Below are positions 35,286 to 43,661 of a DNA stretch of 64,000 nucleotides, one piece after another. Where the stretch lies: positions 1 through 64,000 of the forward strand of contig NZ_RJZE01000019.1 of NCBI RefSeq assembly GCF_003986935.1, in the 5' to 3' direction. Below the pieces are notes generated by a model that ran no database searches, was not told the origin of the DNA, and saw nothing but the letters and a program-made list of their open reading frames with translations. This DNA comes from Paraburkholderia kururiensis JCM 10599 = LMG 19447. Its GTDB lineage: Bacteria; Pseudomonadota; Gammaproteobacteria; Burkholderiales; Burkholderiaceae. The translations under genes and the position numbers were made by a program. The first letter of the stretch is position 1; each line of letters starts with the position of its first letter.

Positions 35286-35307
35286 GCGGGGCGGCGTGCC
35301 GCCCCGC
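35286..35307. repeat. 10-bp GC-rich inverted repeat after htpG
   Basis: GCGGGGCGGC (35286-35295) faces GCCGCCCCGC (35298-35307) with two bases between. It lies 25 bases after the htpG stop. There is no T tract, so any termination role would have to be non-standard. Confidence 0.5.
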
Positions 35308-35329
35308 GCCGTTGCTGGCGGCTTGCCCC

Positions 35330-35356
35330 TTGCCGTGCCGCGCCCCGTCCTATAAT
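35330..35356 (+). promoter_or_regulatory. Promoter of ubiC with perfect -10 box
   Basis: TATAAT at 35351-35356 is a consensus -10 box, with TTGCCG at 35330-35335 as a possible -35 (15-base spacer, short). Transcription would start at about 35363-35364, the A of the ubiC ATG, which predicts a leaderless mRNA. Confidence 0.55.
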
Positions 35357-35363
35357 GCCCGCC

Positions 35364-36140
35364 ATGGTTATTCGTCTCGATGCTGCCGACGCGCACTGGC
35401 GTGTCGCGCCCATGCCCGGCTTCACTTCCCATCAGAAAGACTGGCTCACCCGTGGTGGTTCGCTCACCGCGCATCTGCGCACGCTCGGCACGGTGGCGGT
35501 GCACGTGACGCGCGAGGCCGTGGCGTTGCCGTGGTCCGACGAGCATGTTCCGCTTGGGCTCGCGCCGCGTGCGCCCGTGTGGGTGCGCGAGGTCGTGCTG
35601 GCTGTCGATGGCGTGCCGTTCGTCGCAGCGCACAGCGTCGCGCCGCTCGCCGCGAGCATTGGCGTGTGGCAGGCCATGCGGCGGCTGCGCACGCGGCCGC
35701 TCGCCGAACTGCTCTACAGCGACAGCAGCGTGGCGCGATCGGCGCTCGTGAGCCGTCGCGTGAACGCTCGGCATCTGCTCTATCGGCTGGCCGCGGCGCA
35801 GGGCGACGAAGAGCGGCGGCCGCACGCGCTGGTCGCGCGGCGCTCGGTTTTCACGCGATACGGCGCACCGCTCATGGTGACCGAATGCATGCTGCCGGCG
35901 CTGTGGGCGCACCTCGATGCAATGACGGCGGCTGTCTCGCGCGGGGTGTATTCGTCGCGCGGGCGCGGTCCACTCGATCACGTTGCTTCGCGGGCGCATA
36001 CAGCACATGGCTTGCATGCGGCCGATGTGCCGCCGGTGCCGTTTGTGTCGCTGGTGCCGCATGCAAGCCATGAGGCTCGCGCACTGGAGTCTCGCGACGC
36101 GATGGAATCGTCGCTGCGGCAGCGGCGCCCCCGTTCTTGA
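35364..36140 (+). CDS. ubiC: Chorismate--pyruvate lyase
   Basis: 258 residues. It converts chorismate to 4-hydroxybenzoate and pyruvate, the first committed step of ubiquinone synthesis. Residues about 1-195 match UbiC: FTSHQKDWLTRGGSLTAHL, WVREVVLAVDGVPFVAAHSV with the key Arg, LYSDSSVARS, and the catalytic Glu in APLMVTECMLPALW. The last 65 or so residues are a Pro/His/Ala-rich extension not seen in typical 165-200-residue UbiC. The start is taken as ATG 35364; an ATG at 35355 lies inside the -10 box and could not be on the transcript. No ribosome site is seen. Confidence 0.9.
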   Translation: MVIRLDAADAHWRVAPMPGFTSHQKDWLTRGGSLTAHLRTLGTVAVHVTREAVALPWSDEHVPLGLAPRAPVWVREVVLAVDGVPFVAAHSVAPLAASIGVWQAMRRLRTRPLAELLYSDSSVARSALVSRRVNARHLLYRLAAAQGDEERRPHALVARRSVFTRYGAPLMVTECMLPALWAHLDAMTAAVSRGVYSSRGRGPLDHVASRAHTAHGLHAADVPPVPFVSLVPHASHEARALESRDAMESSLRQRRPRS

Positions 36141-36152
36141 GCGCTCGATCCC

Positions 36153-36653
36153 ATGTCACTCAAACACTGCTTTGCCCCGGTCGTGGACAGCAACACGCGG
36201 CTGCTGATACTCGGCAGCCTGCCTGGCGAGATGTCGCTCGCGCAAGGGCAGTACTACGCGCACAAGCAGAACCGGTTTTGGCATTTGATGGGGGATGTGA
36301 TTGGCGAGGCGTTGCCGCACATGAATTACGACGAGCGGCTGCAAGCGCTGCTCGATCATCGCGTCGGGCTTTGGGATGTGATTGCGAAGGCGCGGCGGGA
36401 GGGCAGTCTGGATAGCAACATTCGCGATCATGCGACGAACGATCTTGCCACGCTCGTGGCAGGGTTGCCGAATCTTGCCGCCGTCGCATTCAACGGCGGC
36501 ACTGCCGCAAAGATAGGTATGCAGGCGCTGGCGGAGAGCCGTCCGTCGCTCGATCTCGTCAAGCTTCCTTCAAGCAGCCCGGCTTATGCGGCCGTGCCCT
36601 ATGCCCAGAAATTGAGGGCGTGGGAGGCGTTGCGTAAGTGGTTGGTGGAGTAG
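36153..36653 (+). CDS. DNA-deoxyinosine (hypoxanthine-DNA) glycosylase, UDG superfamily
   Basis: 166 residues of the UDG fold, with the family-6 (HDG) features: TRLLILGSLPGEMSLAQGQY (motif 1), YYAHKQNRFWHLMGDV, LWDVIAKARREGSLDSNIRD and the last motif LPSSSPAY. Family 6 enzymes remove hypoxanthine from deaminated adenine in DNA. It lies 12 bases after ubiC and is probably cotranscribed with it. The neighbouring chromosome has other repair genes (vsr, nth), but not in the same unit. Confidence 0.88.
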   Translation: MSLKHCFAPVVDSNTRLLILGSLPGEMSLAQGQYYAHKQNRFWHLMGDVIGEALPHMNYDERLQALLDHRVGLWDVIAKARREGSLDSNIRDHATNDLATLVAGLPNLAAVAFNGGTAAKIGMQALAESRPSLDLVKLPSSSPAYAAVPYAQKLRAWEALRKWLVE

Positions 36654-36861
36654 GCGCAGCGCGGGGCTGATGGGGCGGGAATGCCTGCACCCGCGGTATA
36701 AGGGGGTGCAGACATTGATCTTTCGATCGAACAGGAACGCGTGGGAATAGCGTGTCTGGCGGCCATCCGCGTCTTCGCCCATGGCCTCTCGAGCTTGTCC
36801 CTAAGTCACTGACGTGCTTTTGCGCATTCCCGACCGGCAAGCTTTTGCCTATTCGCCGTGG

Positions 36862-37146
36862 CTAATCGTGGGCTGCGGGTGATTTCGTGGTCGGTGTCGC
36901 CAGCGTGTTGTTGACACCGAACGAGGGTAACGCTGAACCCGTGTTCGTCGCACTCGACTGGTTCGAGTTCTGCGACGCACGACCGCTGTCCGAACTGGTG
37001 TCACCCGGCGTGCCGTAGCCGCTCTTTGCATCGGCCGGCGACTTTGTAGTCGGGGTCGCAAGCGTGTTGTTGCCTTGTGCATAAGCACCGCCCGACAACA
37101 TGAGCGCAATACCGGCTGCGACCAGTGTGCTGGTTGTCTTGTTCAT
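36862..37146 (-). CDS. Secreted small protein with duplicated NNTLATPTTKSPA motif
   Basis: 94 residues. Residues 1-23 are a clear signal peptide (cleavage after GGAYA). The mature part begins with the 13-residue motif NNTLATPTTKSPA (about 26-38), passes through a Ser/Asn/Gly-rich low-complexity spacer, and repeats the same motif near its end (about 79-91). The mature protein has no Cys and is polar and probably unfolded. Unknown periplasmic or extracellular role. The ATG has GAGGAGCG-type sequence upstream (revcomp of cgctcctc at 37151-37158). Confidence 0.75.
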   Translation of the reverse strand: MNKTTSTLVAAGIALMLSGGAYAQGNNTLATPTTKSPADAKSGYGTPGDTSSDSGRASQNSNQSSATNTGSALPSFGVNNTLATPTTKSPAAHD

Positions 37147-37650
37147 GACTCGCTCCTCTCTCTGATTGGATCAGAATTTTCGACGCAGACGAAAACGGCT
37201 CAATTGCTACTCAATTCAAGCCATGCACGATAAGGCTTATCGGGCCGGTATTGCGCGGTATCGACGCGTTGCCGCCGGCCGACCCTACCAGATCGAGTCT
37301 GCGCCCATAGCGCAAAGGCTAGGAAAGCGGTCACCAAAAACCAAGCGTGTTGTCCGCAATGGTGAATTTCGTTTTTCGCGGCCAATTCAGGTCGAGTTCC
37401 CGTGGTGGTACGGGCCTGTCATTGCAGGTCTCGAGCAAAACGGCATTCATTACGTACATGGGTTTCGGCGTAATGCGGCTACCTGCTTGCGTTCAGCAGT
37501 GTGCGGGCATCGTGTGGCAATGGGTCGTCCGGCTGCGCGGCAACATCGGTGTCTTATCCGTTCGTCATAGCGCGGCGTTTGCCGCGCGCCCTGGCAGGTA
37601 GAATCGCATGCATTGTGCCTAATGCGCCGTACGAAATCAGCGAGCCCGAA
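37147..37650. other. Lower-GC intergenic stretch
   Basis: 504 bases, less GC-rich than the rest of the window. Open frames exist on the plus strand (for example 37166-37570), but without ribosome site, codon-use support or family resemblance. I see no RNA gene. It begins a variable-looking stretch that runs to the glycosyltransferase remnant. Confidence 0.4.
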
Positions 37651-38190
37651 ATGACCAATACGTCTCTTCCATCACCTGACTGCGCCATCGATTCCGCAGC
37701 CGAAAGCCATGACGCAGACGTGCCCGAAACAGTTCACGAGGACTGTCTGTGGCGCGACGGCGGCTGGACCGCGCGCGTTATCAAGAACGAGGACGACGAT
37801 GGCTGGGCCGTCGAGATGATCAAGGACGGCGAGCAGGAGCCTGCTCTCGTCGGCCCATGGACCATGGGCCGCAACAAGAAAGATCCGAAGCCGCTCGACA
37901 CCGCGGCATTCAATACGCTGGTGAAAACTGCCTCGGAGGTATTGCGTCGGCACGAGCAGCAACTACGCGCGCAGTTGCATAAGAGCGTGACGGTCGCGGC
38001 GGCAGCGGGCGATGGCGAATTGGAGATCACGCTGGATATCGTTCCCGACGAGGACGAGCCGTACGCGCTCTTGACCGCGCTGGACGCCTTTGGCGAGCAG
38101 CTTGCTCAAGTGCAGGTGGCGCCGAACTTCAAGCTGAGCAAGGCGAGCGCGGTGAGCTGGGTGGAAAACGAGTTTCGCCGGCCGGGCTGA
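37651..38190 (+). CDS. Conserved-type protein of unknown function
   Basis: 179 residues, acidic, no membrane segment. The central part (CLWRDGGWTARVIKNEDDDG, then WAVEMIKDGEQEPALVGPW) and the C-terminal half (ELEITLDIVPDEDEPYALLT) look like two small alpha/beta modules. No family is named with confidence. The start at 37651 gives the shortest well-composed N-terminus; the ribosome site is weak (AGCGAG). It is likely to be cytoplasmic and genuine because its codon use and composition fit the neighbouring genes. Confidence 0.65.
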   Translation: MTNTSLPSPDCAIDSAAESHDADVPETVHEDCLWRDGGWTARVIKNEDDDGWAVEMIKDGEQEPALVGPWTMGRNKKDPKPLDTAAFNTLVKTASEVLRRHEQQLRAQLHKSVTVAAAAGDGELEITLDIVPDEDEPYALLTALDAFGEQLAQVQVAPNFKLSKASAVSWVENEFRRPG

Positions 38191-38340
38191 AAGCGCGCGC
38201 GGCGTTGCGCAAGTAAGCGGCTGGGCTGGCCGGCCGATGCGGCGAGGGCGTCAGGCCGCGTCCGCTCGTTGCCGTCGGGCAACCCGCGCTTCGAAGTGAG
38301 GCCGCGAATACGACTTCGATCTGGCCTTGTCGTGGGACGC

Positions 38341-38388
38341 TTGCCGCTGCCGCTGCCGCTGCCGCTGCCGCTGCCGCTGCCGCTGCCG
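38341..38388 (+). repeat. Hexanucleotide tandem repeat (CTGCCG)n
   Basis: Seven perfect CTGCCG units preceded by one TTGCCG, 48 bases in all. It encodes a Leu-Pro run in one frame. It lies at the left edge of the glycosyltransferase remnant and is the sort of tract that changes length by slippage. Confidence 0.9.
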
Positions 38389-38397
38389 CGTTCGATT

Positions 38398-38927
38398 TCG
38401 ATCATCACTTCGCTCGCGATGTGGGCGCCTGTCATGCGCGCCGTACCCGAGGCGCGGCCGGTTCTGATGGCGCCGCCGGGCCTGATGCGCGAGCGCTTCG
38501 CGGCGCGGCTTGCGGCGCATTGCATCGATATCGGGCGCGTCGCGTTCTCTGCTTTCCGTCCGCGAGAACAAGTATCTCGAAACGTATCGCGAAATCGACC
38601 TCGCGCTCGACACGTTTCCGTACAACGGCCACACCACGAGCCTCGATGCGCTGTGGATGGGCGTACCGGTCGTCACGCGTTGGGGCCGCTCGGTGGTGGG
38701 GCGGAGCGGCTTGAGCCAGCTTGCGCGGGCTTGCCGAACTCGCCGCTTCCACCGACGAACAGTTCGTTCAGCTTGCCGTTGAACTGGCTCACGACGCGCG
38801 TCGGCTTGCGGCGTTGCGTGCGAGCCTGCGGCCGCGCATGACGCAGCCGCCGCTGATGGATGGCGTGCGCTTCGCTACGAATAGGGAGCGCGCGTATCGG
38901 CAGATGTGGGCGCAATGGTGCGCTTGA
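38398..38927 (+). pseudogene. Remnant of an OGT-type (GT41) glycosyltransferase, frameshifted
   Basis: Three frames together spell the C-terminal end of a bacterial TPR/O-GlcNAc-transferase-like (GT41) protein. The first piece, about 38420-38560, gives VLMAPPGLMRERFAARLAAH and IDIGRVAFS. After a +1/-1 shift near 38560 the second piece gives YLETYREIDLALDTFPYNGH and TTSLDALWMGVPVVTRWGR. After a further shift near 38725 the third gives LAELAASTDEQFVQLAVELA and MDGVRFATNRERAYRQMW, ending at a stop at 38925-38927. The TPR part and the first half of the catalytic domain are missing, so the gene is dead. A sequencing error cannot explain both shifts and the lost 5' part. Confidence 0.85.
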
Positions 38928-39097
38928 TGCGCCACAGGCGCAGACGCACTGCGACGGCAGCCGAACCCGTGCGGCGATGGCATGCGCGCCGGGGCACGCG
39001 GACCGTCCGACGCGGCGGCCTGAGAATGGGCGCCTGGCCGCCGGATGCTATCCTCTCGATCCTTTGAAATTTCGGCACTTCAGCCCGGCCTTCCTTC

Positions 39098-40066
39098 ATG
39101 ACCACGCTCATCAAACGCGCCTCCGCCGAGGCCCGCGCCTCTCGTTCCACTCGCGACAGCCGCGAAACCCGCGCCGGCCTCGCCATCGCGGCCCCGGGCC
39201 TGAAAGCCGGCAAGCGCCACGAGACGGCGCGCCCGAAGCGCATGCAGCGCCACGCCCTCGCAGCCGACACCGCAGCAGACAGCGCGTATTTCATTGAGGC
39301 GCCGCGCAAGCCGCGCTTCGCGCCGGTCACGTTTTCCGAAGAAGGCGGCGTGCGTTACCTGCACTTCGGCACGGAATGGGTGCAGGGCGCGATGCGGCTC
39401 AGCAAGCCGGACGCCATCGAGCTGGAGTATGCCGAGCAGATGATGGCGTGGCTGCTGTTCCTCGGTACGCCGAAGCGCATCGTCCAGCTCGGGCTCGGCG
39501 CCGCGGCGCTGACGAAGTTCGCGTACCGCTTCCTGCGTCCGGCGAAGGTGGAGGCGGTGGAAGTGAATCCGGCCGTGGTGGTGGCCGCCCGCACCATGTT
39601 CGCGCTGCCGCACGATGACGCCCGCCTCACCGTGCACGAGCGCGATGCGTGGGAGTTCGTCAACGACCGCGCCAACCACGGCACCATCGGCGCCATGCAG
39701 ATCGACGTCTACGACGCCACGGCGCGTGGCCCGGTGCTCGACAGCGTCGGCTTTTACCGCGCGGTGCGGGCGTGCCTCACAGAGGCGGGCGTCGTCACCA
39801 TCAACCTGTTCGGCGACCATCCGAGCTTCGTGCGCAACATGAAGCATCTGAAGGCCGCCTTCGATGGCCGCGTGGTCGCGTTGCCGGAAGTGCACGAAGG
39901 CAACCGGATCGCGCTCGCGTTCTCCGGCCCTGCGCTCGAAGTGCCGTACGCGCAGTTGGAGCAGCGCGCGAAGCTGATCGAGGCGAAGCTCGGGCTGCCC
40001 GCGCGCAAGTGGATAAAGGGCCTGCGGGAATCGACGGGGCAAACGGGCACGTCGTTCAGCATTTGA
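39098..40066 (+). CDS. Spermidine-synthase-like protein
   Basis: 322 residues. After a basic 55-residue N-terminal extension, residues 65-310 follow the spermidine synthase fold: FGTEWVQGAMRLSKPDAIEL, EYAEQMMAWLLF, RIVQLGLGAAALTKFAYRF, VEAVEVNPAVVVAAR and HERDAWEFVND. Where true SpeE has an Asp-rich catalytic stretch of the form D-x-TDP-x-GP, this has DVYDATARGP, so polyamine synthesis is doubtful. Substrate unknown. It is cytoplasmic, a single gene with no speD neighbour. Confidence 0.8.
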   Translation: MTTLIKRASAEARASRSTRDSRETRAGLAIAAPGLKAGKRHETARPKRMQRHALAADTAADSAYFIEAPRKPRFAPVTFSEEGGVRYLHFGTEWVQGAMRLSKPDAIELEYAEQMMAWLLFLGTPKRIVQLGLGAAALTKFAYRFLRPAKVEAVEVNPAVVVAARTMFALPHDDARLTVHERDAWEFVNDRANHGTIGAMQIDVYDATARGPVLDSVGFYRAVRACLTEAGVVTINLFGDHPSFVRNMKHLKAAFDGRVVALPEVHEGNRIALAFSGPALEVPYAQLEQRAKLIEAKLGLPARKWIKGLRESTGQTGTSFSI

Positions 40067-40100
40067 CGCGTGGGCTGGCGGCCGATCTCGTCGACCTGCT

Positions 40101-40135
40101 CATCGGCCCCCCCCATCGGCCCCTCCATCGGCCCC
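40101..40135 (+). repeat. Three short tandem CATCGGCCCC repeats
   Basis: CATCGGCCCC occurs at 40101-40110, 40114-40123 and 40126-40135, 12-13 bases apart, just after the spermidine-synthase-like gene. No function is evident. Confidence 0.7.
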
Positions 40136-40235
40136 CGCGCGGGCCGGCTGCCGCCGTCCCCGGCAAGATAAGCCCTCAATTACCGCCGCCCGCCCGGGAA
40201 GCCGCGCGCGGCGCGGCGCTCCGGGTCGCCCCTGC

Positions 40236-40263
40236 TTGACCGCCCGTTCGGCGCTCCTATACT
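40236..40263 (+). promoter_or_regulatory. Sigma-70 promoter of the DUF3311-mctP operon
   Basis: TTGACC (40236-40241), a 16-base spacer, TATACT (40258-40263). This is a strong match. Transcription would start near 40270, about 94 bases before the first start codon. Confidence 0.65.
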
Positions 40264-40363
40264 CTGTCCAGGTTTCGGGGTATCCCGCGGGCTATCCGCT
40301 TGCAGGACGGTTGCCCACCCCAAGCGATGCGGCAACTCAATATAAAAGGAAAAAGGAGACGTC

Positions 40364-40603
40364 ATGGCACACGACGCCGACGCGAGCAAGTCACGCAAAG
40401 CGTGGCTCTGGTTGCTGGTGCTTCCCTGGATCGCAATGATCTGGGTCCCCTCGTACAACAAGGTCGAGCCCACGCTGTGGGATTTCCCGTTCTTCTACTG
40501 GTATCAGCTGCTGTGGGTGCTGATCAGCGCTGTGATTACCGCGCTCGTCTATCACAAGACCAAGGCGCGCAAGGGTAGCGGCACGGCGGGAGGCGCACGA
40601 TGA
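40364..40603 (+). CDS. DUF3311 small membrane protein, partner of MctP
   Basis: 79 residues with two membrane segments (about 13-30 and 43-65) linked by YNKVEPTLWDFPFFYWYQLL, the hallmark of DUF3311. Members sit beside sodium:solute symporter genes and are thought to act as a small accessory subunit. An AAAAGGAGAC ribosome site precedes the start. Its stop overlaps the mctP start (ATGA, 40600-40603), so the two are coupled. Confidence 0.9.
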   Translation: MAHDADASKSRKAWLWLLVLPWIAMIWVPSYNKVEPTLWDFPFFYWYQLLWVLISAVITALVYHKTKARKGSGTAGGAR

Positions 40604-42150
40604 ACCTCACTGCCACTTTCGTCTTCGTTCTGTTTTTCATCGGCGTCACCATTCTCGGCTTCGTCGCGGCGCACTGGCGCAAGGGCGACCTCGCGCATCT
40701 CGACGAGTGGGGCCTGGGCGGTCGGCGTTTCGGCACCATCGTGACCTGGTTCCTGCTGGGCGGCGACCTTTATACGGCCTACACCTTCGTTGCCGTGCCG
40801 GCGCTGGTGTTCGGCGCGGGCGCGACGGGCTTCTTCGCGTTGCCGTACACCATCCTGATCTACCCGTTTGCGTTCGTGGTATTTCCGAAGCTCTGGAGCA
40901 TCGCGAAGCGCCACGGCTACGTGACTTCCGCGGACTTCGTCAATGCGCGTTACGGCAGCCGTTCGCTGGCGCTCGCGGTCGCCGTGACGGGCATCGTGGC
41001 GACCATGCCGTATATCGCGCTGCAGCTCGTCGGCATCGAAGTGGTGATCGGCGCGCTCGGCTTCGACACGACGGGCTTTGTCGGCGACCTGCCGCTCATC
41101 ATCGCGTTCGCGATTCTCGCGGCATACACGTACACGTCGGGTCTGCGTGCACCGGCGATGATCGCCATCGTCAAAGACCTGCTCATCTACATCACGATCG
41201 CCGTTGCGATCATCGTGATTCCGGCCCAGATGGGCGGCTTCGGCCACATCTTCAGCGCCGTGCCGCCGGCCAAGCTGCTGCTGAAGGCACCGGATGCCGC
41301 GAGCCTGAACGGCTTCAGCGCCTATGCCACGCTCGCCGTGGGCTCGGCGCTGGCGTTGTTCCTGTACCCGCACTCGGTGACGGCGATCCTCTCGTCGTCG
41401 TCGGGCAATACCATTCGCCGCAACATGGCGATGCTGCCCGCGTACTCGCTCGTGCTCGGTCTGCTCGCGCTGCTCGGCTACATGGCGCTTGCCTCAGGCG
41501 TGAAGGACATGCCGGAATTCGCGCCGTACTTCAAGGCGTTCGGTCCGAACTTCGCGGTGCCGGCACTGTTCCTGCACTTCTTCCCGTCGTGGTTCGTCGG
41601 CGTCGCGTTCGCGGCCATCGGCATCGGCGCACTGGTGCCGGCGGCGATCATGTCGATTGCCGCAGCGAACCTCTACACGCGCAACATCCACAAGGAGTTC
41701 GTCAACCGCAACATGACGCACGAGCAGGAGACCAACGTCGCGAAGCTGGTCTCGCTGATCGTGAAGGTGGGCGCGGTGGCGTTCATCCTCGGGCTGCCGC
41801 TCACGTACGCGATCCAGCTGCAACTGCTGGGCGGCATCTGGATCATCCAGACGCTGCCGGCCATCGTGCTCGGTCTCTACACGCGCGTACTCGACTATCG
41901 CGGCCTGCTGATCGGCTGGGCGGTCGGCATCGTGACGGGCACGTGGATGGCGGTATCGCTGAAGCTCGCCAGCTCCATCTTCACGGTGCACCTGTTCGGG
42001 ATGGCGATTCCGGGCTATGCCGCCGTGTGGTCGCTCATCGTGAACCTCGTGGTGGCCGTGGTGGTGAGCGTGCTGATCCACGTGGCAGGCGTGAAGAAGG
42101 CTGAAGACCGCACGCGCCCCGAAGACTATCTGGACGTGGTCGAAAGCTGA
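40600..42150 (+). CDS. mctP: Sodium:solute symporter, monocarboxylate permease MctP-like
   Basis: 516 residues with 13 or more membrane segments of the SSS family. N-terminal DEWGLGGRRFGTIVTWFLLG is the MctP-type start. SGLRAPAMIAIVKDLLIYIT and GSALALFLYPHSVTAILSSS with GNTIRRNMAML form the core, and ALVPAAIMSIAAANLYTRNI follows. MctP proteins of Rhizobium and Burkholderia import lactate, pyruvate, acetate or other short monocarboxylates. The DUF3311 gene lies directly upstream and overlaps. An intrinsic terminator follows at 42218. Confidence 0.92.
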   Translation: MNLTATFVFVLFFIGVTILGFVAAHWRKGDLAHLDEWGLGGRRFGTIVTWFLLGGDLYTAYTFVAVPALVFGAGATGFFALPYTILIYPFAFVVFPKLWSIAKRHGYVTSADFVNARYGSRSLALAVAVTGIVATMPYIALQLVGIEVVIGALGFDTTGFVGDLPLIIAFAILAAYTYTSGLRAPAMIAIVKDLLIYITIAVAIIVIPAQMGGFGHIFSAVPPAKLLLKAPDAASLNGFSAYATLAVGSALALFLYPHSVTAILSSSSGNTIRRNMAMLPAYSLVLGLLALLGYMALASGVKDMPEFAPYFKAFGPNFAVPALFLHFFPSWFVGVAFAAIGIGALVPAAIMSIAAANLYTRNIHKEFVNRNMTHEQETNVAKLVSLIVKVGAVAFILGLPLTYAIQLQLLGGIWIIQTLPAIVLGLYTRVLDYRGLLIGWAVGIVTGTWMAVSLKLASSIFTVHLFGMAIPGYAAVWSLIVNLVVAVVVSVLIHVAGVKKAEDRTRPEDYLDVVES

Positions 42151-42217
42151 GCTGCTTTGTAGTGGCTTCAGGCTGGCCTCGCGCTGACGGCGCGCCGGCT
42201 TCAAGGCGCTGACACCG

Positions 42218-42252
42218 ATGCCCGCACCGCAAGGTTGCGGGCATTTGTTTTT
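42218..42252 (+). terminator. Rho-independent terminator after mctP
   Basis: ATGCCCGCA (42218-42226) pairs with TGCGGGCAT (42236-42244) over a nine-base loop, followed by TTGTTTTT. It ends the DUF3311-mctP transcript. Confidence 0.85.
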
Positions 42253-42392
42253 CCGGTGCACGATAACGGGCGTCGCGCTGCTTGTCGTCCGCTCGTTGTG
42301 GCGTGCTGCCCTCGTGTTGCGTCTCGGCTTGTGCATGCGACTCGCGGCATTTCCGTTGCTGTGTAGCGCCCGATAACGCGCATTGCCCATCC

Positions 42393-43553
42393 ATGGCTTC
42401 ATCCGATCCTGACCGTTCGCATTCCCCCGCAGCCTTGCGACGCCGCTCGCCGCGCTCGCATGCGGCGCGTGCCTGGCGCGCGGTGACGTCGCCGTACTAC
42501 CGCTATCGCAATGCGGCCGTGATTCACAGCGTGCGCGTGGGACTGGCGATGCTCGTCTCCATTCTCGCCACGACAGGCATCAACGTGCCGCACGGCATCT
42601 GGGCCTCGGTCACGCTGCTCGTGGTGATCGGCGGGCTGCAACACCAGGGCAATATCCGCAAGAAGGCGGCGGAGCGCGCCATCGGCACGCTGCTTGGCGC
42701 GGTGATCGGTCTCGGGGTGATCCTGCAGGCGAACGCCATCGGCTCGCCTGCGCTCACCTATGCGCTGATGTCGATCGTGGCCGGCGTGTGCGGCTATTAC
42801 GCGATCGGCAAGCCCGCCTATGTCGCGCTGCTCACGGCCATCACGATGTGCATTGTGGCGGGCCACGGCGACAACCTCATCTCGGTTGGCCTCTGGCGCA
42901 CGCTCAACGTGCTGGTGGGCATCGTGATCGCGCTCGCGTTCTCGTTTGCGCTGCCGCTCTATGCGACGTACTCGTGGCGCTATCGATTTGCGGAGAATCT
43001 GCGCGAGTCCGCGCGCGTCTACGCGAAGATCATGAGCGGCGAGGCGCTCGACGCCGAAGCCCAGGTGCAGATCTTCCTGCGCCTCGGCAAGCGGCTCGTG
43101 CAGTTGCGCTCGTTGATGCCGTCCGTGACGAAGGAGACCGGCGTGCCGATGAGCACGCTGGAAGAGATCCAGCGGTTGCATCGCTCGCTCTTGAGCGCGC
43201 TGGAGATGCTTTCCACCGCGGCGCTCGGGCAGACCGGGCCTGCTGCGCGCGCGGCCTTTGCAGGCGCGGCGAACGTCGATGCGCCGGAGGTCAGAGCGGC
43301 TTTGCTCGCGATGGCGAGAGCCTTGCGGTTTGCGGGGGCGAAAGGGCTGCGAATGGCGAACACGCCGGCGCTCGGGCTGCCGGAACGCGTGGGCAACGCA
43401 GCGGAGGCCGGATCGTTAGCCGGTGCTTCACTCGATCTGTTGGGCCCGTGCTGGCTCGGACGACGCATTGCCGGACAGGTCGATTGCCTGCGGGCCTTGC
43501 TGGTAGAAACGGAGCCGCAATGGAATATCGAGCGGCACGCTGGGGCTTCGTGA
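42393..43553 (+). CDS. FUSC-family membrane protein (aromatic-acid-exporter type)
   Basis: 386 residues. The N-terminal half has six membrane segments, beginning VIHSVRVGLAMLVSILATTG, with the FUSC signature GIWASVTLLVVIGGLQHQGN, IRKKAAERAIGTLLGAVIGL, and then YATYSWRYRFAENLRES. The C-terminal half is a soluble helical domain. FUSC proteins resemble AaeB and YccS and are thought to export aromatic acids. The start at 42393 (MASSDPDRSH) is preferred; the frame is open upstream to 42282. It is convergent with the transaldolase gene. Confidence 0.85.
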   Translation: MASSDPDRSHSPAALRRRSPRSHAARAWRAVTSPYYRYRNAAVIHSVRVGLAMLVSILATTGINVPHGIWASVTLLVVIGGLQHQGNIRKKAAERAIGTLLGAVIGLGVILQANAIGSPALTYALMSIVAGVCGYYAIGKPAYVALLTAITMCIVAGHGDNLISVGLWRTLNVLVGIVIALAFSFALPLYATYSWRYRFAENLRESARVYAKIMSGEALDAEAQVQIFLRLGKRLVQLRSLMPSVTKETGVPMSTLEEIQRLHRSLLSALEMLSTAALGQTGPAARAAFAGAANVDAPEVRAALLAMARALRFAGAKGLRMANTPALGLPERVGNAAEAGSLAGASLDLLGPCWLGRRIAGQVDCLRALLVETEPQWNIERHAGAS

Positions 43554-43597
43554 CCTTCAGCGGCGCTGGGGCTGACGAAGCAGCTTTCCCGCATCGC

Positions 43598-43633
43598 GCG
43601 GATCACGGCGCCGCGAAGGGCACCGTGATCCGC
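43598..43633. repeat. 11-bp inverted repeat between convergent FUSC and tal genes
   Basis: GCGGATCACGG (43598-43608) faces CCGTGATCCGC (43623-43633) with a 14-base loop. Its position between two converging genes suggests a bidirectional 3'-end structure, although no T tract follows on either strand. Confidence 0.6.
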
Positions 43634-43661
43634 TCACCGACGCGCGTGAGCGTGAGTGGGA

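Noticed and set aside
37166..37570. Possible 134-codon gene in the lower-GC stretch
   Set aside because: No ribosome site, no family resemblance, poor composition. Left as unannotated intergenic DNA.
38341..38388. CRISPR-like repeat
   Set aside because: Six-base units with no spacers; it is a microsatellite.
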